Below, piece after piece: positions 61,535 through 64,000 of a DNA stretch of 64,000 bases. A program made the translations under genes and the position numbers. A model generated the notes under the pieces. That model ran no database searches, had not been told where the DNA came from, and saw only the letters and a program-made list of their open reading frames with translations. Origin of the DNA: an uncultured Fibrobacter sp. (GTDB lineage Bacteria > Fibrobacterota > Fibrobacteria > Fibrobacterales > Fibrobacteraceae). The stretch spans positions 1-64,000 of the forward strand of contig CAMKLO010000003.1 of assembly GCA_946413655.1 (NCBI GenBank). Direction: 5' to 3'. Numbering within the stretch: the stretch's first letter is position 1; each line of letters begins with the position of its first letter.

Positions 61535-61705
61535 TTTACGAAGTTATCTGGACCAACAGTTTTAAGAAGGGCTACAAGCGTTGCCAAAAGCGCGGGCTCC
61601 CGTTAGAGGAACTCAAGTCCGTCGTCGAAATACTTCGGACAGATCAAGTTCTTGACGCTCACCCTCGTGGGCACGGGAACGCATTCTGATTTATTCGGGA
61701 AATAG
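61531..61705 (+). pseudogene. YafQ-type toxin remnant
   Basis: The frame starts MIYEVIWTNSFKKGYKRCQK and RGLPLEELKSVVEILRT as in YafQ (about 90 aa), then shifts and ends at residue 52. The other frame right after shows LVGTGTHSDLFGK, the YafQ C-terminal motif (RTGTHSDLF). The middle, which carries the catalytic His-Asp residues, is missing. The toxin is therefore inactive. It forms a unit with the damaged DinJ gene. Confidence 0.75.
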
Positions 61706-61762
61706 ATACTTCCCTACATTTTTTATAGATTTAAATTTATCACCCCATTTTCCGGAGACTTT

Positions 61763-62293
61763 ATGAATGAAACAATCAAGACTTTGCTCAACCGCAGGAG
61801 CATCCGCAAATTCAAATCTGACGCCGTGAGCAAGGAGCTCATCGCACAAGTCGCCGAAGCGGGCATCTACGCTGCAAGCGGCATGGGCAAGCAGGCCGCC
61901 ACCGTGGTCGCCATTACGAACAAAGAATTGCGCGACCGCATCTCCGAAATGAACCGCAAGATTGGCGGTTGGGACGAGGGTTTCGACCCGTTCTACGGCG
62001 CACCCGTAATTCTTCTCGTTCTCGCGAAAAAGGAAATTCCGACCTACCTGTACGATGGTTCACTTGCCATGGGCAACTTGATGAATGCCGCGTACAGCCT
62101 CGGGCTCGGCAGCATCTGGATTCACCGCGCCAAGGAAGAAGTCGAAAGCGACGAGGGCAAGGAAATCCTCAAGTCGCTCGGCCTCAACGCAGACGAATGG
62201 GTGGGCATCGCTCACTGTGCTTTGGGTTACGCAGACTGCGAGCAGCCCGCAGCCCACCCCCGAAAGGAAGGCCGCGTCATCTGGGCGGAGTAA
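61763..62293 (+). CDS. Nitroreductase-family oxidoreductase
   Basis: A 176-aa flavoprotein (FMN-dependent). LLNRRSIRKFKSDAV is the typical N-terminal FMN-phosphate loop, AGIYAASGMGKQ the second, GAPVILLVLAKK and GSLAMGNLMNAAYSLGLGSI the core helices and WIHRAKEE the closing segment. It reduces nitro compounds or quinones with NAD(P)H. It belongs to the short nitroreductase branch common in anaerobes. Spaced well from its neighbours; no operon. Confidence 0.9.
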   Translation: MNETIKTLLNRRSIRKFKSDAVSKELIAQVAEAGIYAASGMGKQAATVVAITNKELRDRISEMNRKIGGWDEGFDPFYGAPVILLVLAKKEIPTYLYDGSLAMGNLMNAAYSLGLGSIWIHRAKEEVESDEGKEILKSLGLNADEWVGIAHCALGYADCEQPAAHPRKEGRVIWAE

Positions 62294-62403
62294 TTCAAGC
62301 AAATTAACTTTTAGAGCGGTTGCATTTTTGCAGCAGCTTTTTTAGCCGGGGCGTTGCGGGCCGGCGACTGAGGGCCCGCTCGAAGGGGTAGCGGAAGCCG
62401 AAA

Positions 62404-62431
62404 GGAGATTCCCGGTCAAGCCGGGAATGAC
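62404..62431. repeat. Dispersed palindromic repeat
   Basis: GGAGATTCCCGGTCAAGCCGGGAATGAC, arms ATTCCCGG and CCGGGAAT. It differs from the element at 23231 by a compensated base pair. Confidence 0.7.
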
Positions 62432-62488
62432 ATTCGGCTGAAGCGAGGGGAAGGCTTTCCCCTTCCTACCCTATTTTCCAAGACTTCA

Positions 62489-62533
62489 CTGGATCCTTCG
62501 ACTTCGGCGCATTGCGCCTTCGCTCAGGATGAC
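62489..62533. repeat. Dispersed repeat, GGATCCTTCG...CAGGATGACG type
   Basis: CTGGATCCTTCGACTTCGGC, then an inner hairpin (GGCGCATTGCGCC), then GCTCAGGATGACG. Same ends as the repeats inside dusB (9874) and the DUF2953 gene (12901). Confidence 0.7.
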
Positions 62534-62576
62534 GCAATCGGCATATTTCATCCAGCATTTTCACAAATCACGAACA

Positions 62577-62625
62577 GGAGATTCCCGGTCATCCCCGTCA
62601 AGCGAGGACAGGCGCCGGGAATGAC
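62577..62625. repeat. Dispersed palindromic repeat with central insertion
   Basis: Same ends as 62404 (GGAGATTCCCGG ... CCGGGAATGAC), but the centre is longer and holds another CCCCGTCAAGCGAGG unit. It may be a nested copy. Confidence 0.6.
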
Positions 62626-62695
62626 AACTCTTGAACGGCAATTCATGCAAGCAAAGATTGTCGCCTTGCACACTATTTTCTAAATTTGGCGCATT

Positions 62696-64000
62696 ATGGA
62701 AATGGAAACTCGTTATAATCCGAAAATTGTAGAAGACCGTTGGCACGACCAATGGAACAAGAATAATGATTTTGCCCCGAGCGGAAAGGGCGAACCGTTC
62801 TCCGTCGTCATTCCGCCTCCGAACGTTACGGGTGCTTTGCACCTCGGCCACGCTCTGAACGACACGTTGCAGGACATTCTCGTCCGCTATCGCCGCAAGA
62901 CTGGCCGCGACACGCTCTGGATTCCGGGCACGGACCACGCCGGCATTGCCACGCAGGCTGTCGTCGAAAAGAGACTTTTCCAGGACGAACACAAGACACG
63001 CCACGACATTGGCCGCGACGCCCTCGTGGAACGCATTTGGAAGTGGAAGGACGAATACGAAGCCCGCATCACGAAGCAGCTCAAGAGCCTCGGCGTTAGC
63101 TGCGACTGGAGCCGTCAGCGCTTCACGCTGGACCCGGTTTGTGCAAAGGCTGTCCGCCACGCATTCTTCAACCTTTTCAAGAAAGGTCTTATCTACCGCG
63201 GCAAGCGTCTCGTGAACTGGGACACCAAGCTCCAGACAGCTGTGGCAGACGATGAAATTTATTACGAAACTGTGAAGGGTCACTTCTGGACGTTCAAGTA
63301 TCCGTTGGCCGATGGCTCGGGATTCATCCCGGTTTCGACGACTCGTCCGGAAACGATCATGGGCGATACGGCTCTCGCAGTGCACCCGAACGACGAACGC
63401 TACAAGCAGTTCATCGGCAAGATGCTCAAGGTTCCGTTCGTGAACCGCGAAATTCCGGTGATTGCAGATGCCATTCTCGTGGATATGGAATTCGGTACGG
63501 GTTCCGTGAAGGTGACTCCGGCTCATGACCCGAACGACTACGCTACGGGCCTCCGCCACAAGCTCCCGATGATCAACATCATGAACGACGACGGCAGCTT
63601 CAACGAGAACGCCGGTCCGTTCCAGGGCATGAAGGGTCAGGCCGCACGCGACGCCGTGGTGAAGGGTCTCGAAGACCTCGGCCTCCTCATCAAGGTCGAA
63701 GACCACGAAATGCAGGTGGGCCATTCCGACCGTAGCAAGACTGTAATTGAACCGTACTTGAGCGACCAGTGGTTCGTGAAGATGGACGTCCTCGCCGACA
63801 ACGCCATGAAGGCTGTCACGAGCGGCGAAATCAAGATTATTCCGGAACGTTATGCCAACAAGTACCTCGACTGGCTCAAGGAAAAGCGCGACTGGTGCAT
63901 TAGCCGTCAGCTTTGGTGGGGCCACCGCATTCCTATTTGGCACGCCGACGAATCGACGACCGAAGAGGACTTGAGCAAGGCTTTCGCAGGCCGTAACGAC
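62696..64000 (+). CDS. valS: Valyl-tRNA synthetase, 5' part
   Basis: Charges tRNA-Val. The gene runs off the window: 435 codons are present of the roughly 880 usual. METRYNPKIVEDRWHDQW opens the class I fold, PPPNVTGALHLGHALNDTLQ holds the HIGH-type motif (HLGH) and IPGTDHAGIATQAVVEKRL is the valine-specific stretch. The editing domain is visible (TTRPETIMGDTALAVHPND, DMEFGTGSVKVTPAHDPNDY). ATG 62696 or 62702 is the start; neither has a strong ribosome site. A long antisense frame here is only a shadow. Confidence 0.95.
   Translation, partial: MEMETRYNPKIVEDRWHDQWNKNNDFAPSGKGEPFSVVIPPPNVTGALHLGHALNDTLQDILVRYRRKTGRDTLWIPGTDHAGIATQAVVEKRLFQDEHKTRHDIGRDALVERIWKWKDEYEARITKQLKSLGVSCDWSRQRFTLDPVCAKAVRHAFFNLFKKGLIYRGKRLVNWDTKLQTAVADDEIYYETVKGHFWTFKYPLADGSGFIPVSTTRPETIMGDTALAVHPNDERYKQFIGKMLKVPFVNREIPVIADAILVDMEFGTGSVKVTPAHDPNDYATGLRHKLPMINIMNDDGSFNENAGPFQGMKGQAARDAVVKGLEDLGLLIKVEDHEMQVGHSDRSKTVIEPYLSDQWFVKMDVLADNAMKAVTSGEIKIIPERYANKYLDWLKEKRDWCISRQLWWGHRIPIWHADESTTEEDLSKAFAGRND

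Larger units (their letters stand above)
62294..62695. other. Repeat-rich spacer before valS
   Basis: No gene. It contains at least three dispersed palindromic repeats, plus a GC-rich block (GCCGGGGCGTTGCGGGCCGGC) and the hairpin GGGGAAGGCTTTCCCC. The promoter of valS must be in the last 80 nt. Confidence 0.6.

Noticed and set aside
62561-63943. Long minus-strand open frame (460 codons) at the right end
   Set aside because: It is antisense to valS, which has all class I synthetase motifs. The minus frame has no recognisable domains.

Overview
The window looks like a chromosomal segment of a Fibrobacter-type bacterium (phylum Fibrobacterota, gut or rumen cellulose degraders). Signs of this are several lipoproteins with the FISUMP domain (TIGR02145) behind poly-serine linkers, a TIGR02147-family regulator in tandem with a lipoprotein, a Gram-negative outer-membrane gene set (bamA, skp/ompH, a TolC-like channel, an MlaC-like protein) and dispersed palindromic repeats. 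The assignment is inferred from protein families; no 16S gene is present.

Layout. 1-4.4 kb: two FISUMP lipoprotein genes (one with three tandem domains) around a Phd/YefM-RelE/ParE-type toxin-antitoxin pair. 4.5-13 kb: citrate synthase, an aminotransferase, a regulator-lipoprotein operon with a symmetric four-half-site operator, dusB, an HU/IHF-like protein and an rsuA-type pseudouridine synthase. 12-19 kb: a tolC-mlaC-DUF2953-rsuA operon, a GH57-like/STAS-like/lytic transglycosylase operon and, divergent from it, RNase P RNA (rnpB). 19-26 kb: a lipoprotein, an orphan ABC-2 permease, two linked radical SAM genes, ettA and a Vat/CatB-type acetyltransferase. 26-30 kb: a SIMPL-domain protein, a three-gene HipBST-like toxin-antitoxin locus with operators, a YhcG (DUF1016) remnant and another FISUMP lipoprotein. 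30-41 kb: bamA-skp, a phenylacetate-CoA ligase with its ACT-domain partner, a HIRAN-like protein, a large CotH/lamin-tail lipoprotein and a ClC channel.

41.6-61.7 kb is a defence and accessory island. A type I restriction-modification system is spread out as hsdM - DUF4143 ATPase - hsdS - cargo - hsdR. The cargo is a three-gene block (SMEK-domain protein, multi-pass membrane protein, caspase-like protease), a shortened XRE regulator, a small protein overlapping an HD-domain phosphohydrolase, and a reversed RloA-like ATPase. By eye the cargo is distinctly AT-rich compared with the housekeeping genes, which fits horizontal acquisition. Next to hsdM lie an apparently solitary HicB-like protein, a second DUF4143 ATPase and a decayed DinJ-YafQ pair. 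The window ends with a nitroreductase, a repeat-rich spacer and the 5' part of valS.

The best candidate for an undescribed system is the SMEK / membrane protein / caspase operon at 50625-54868. Other notable signals are palindromic repeats inside the reading frames of dusB and the DUF2953 gene, the HipBST-like locus, a bamA start that seems to need a non-ATG codon to supply a signal peptide, and an identical 13-bp palindrome in front of two unrelated genes.
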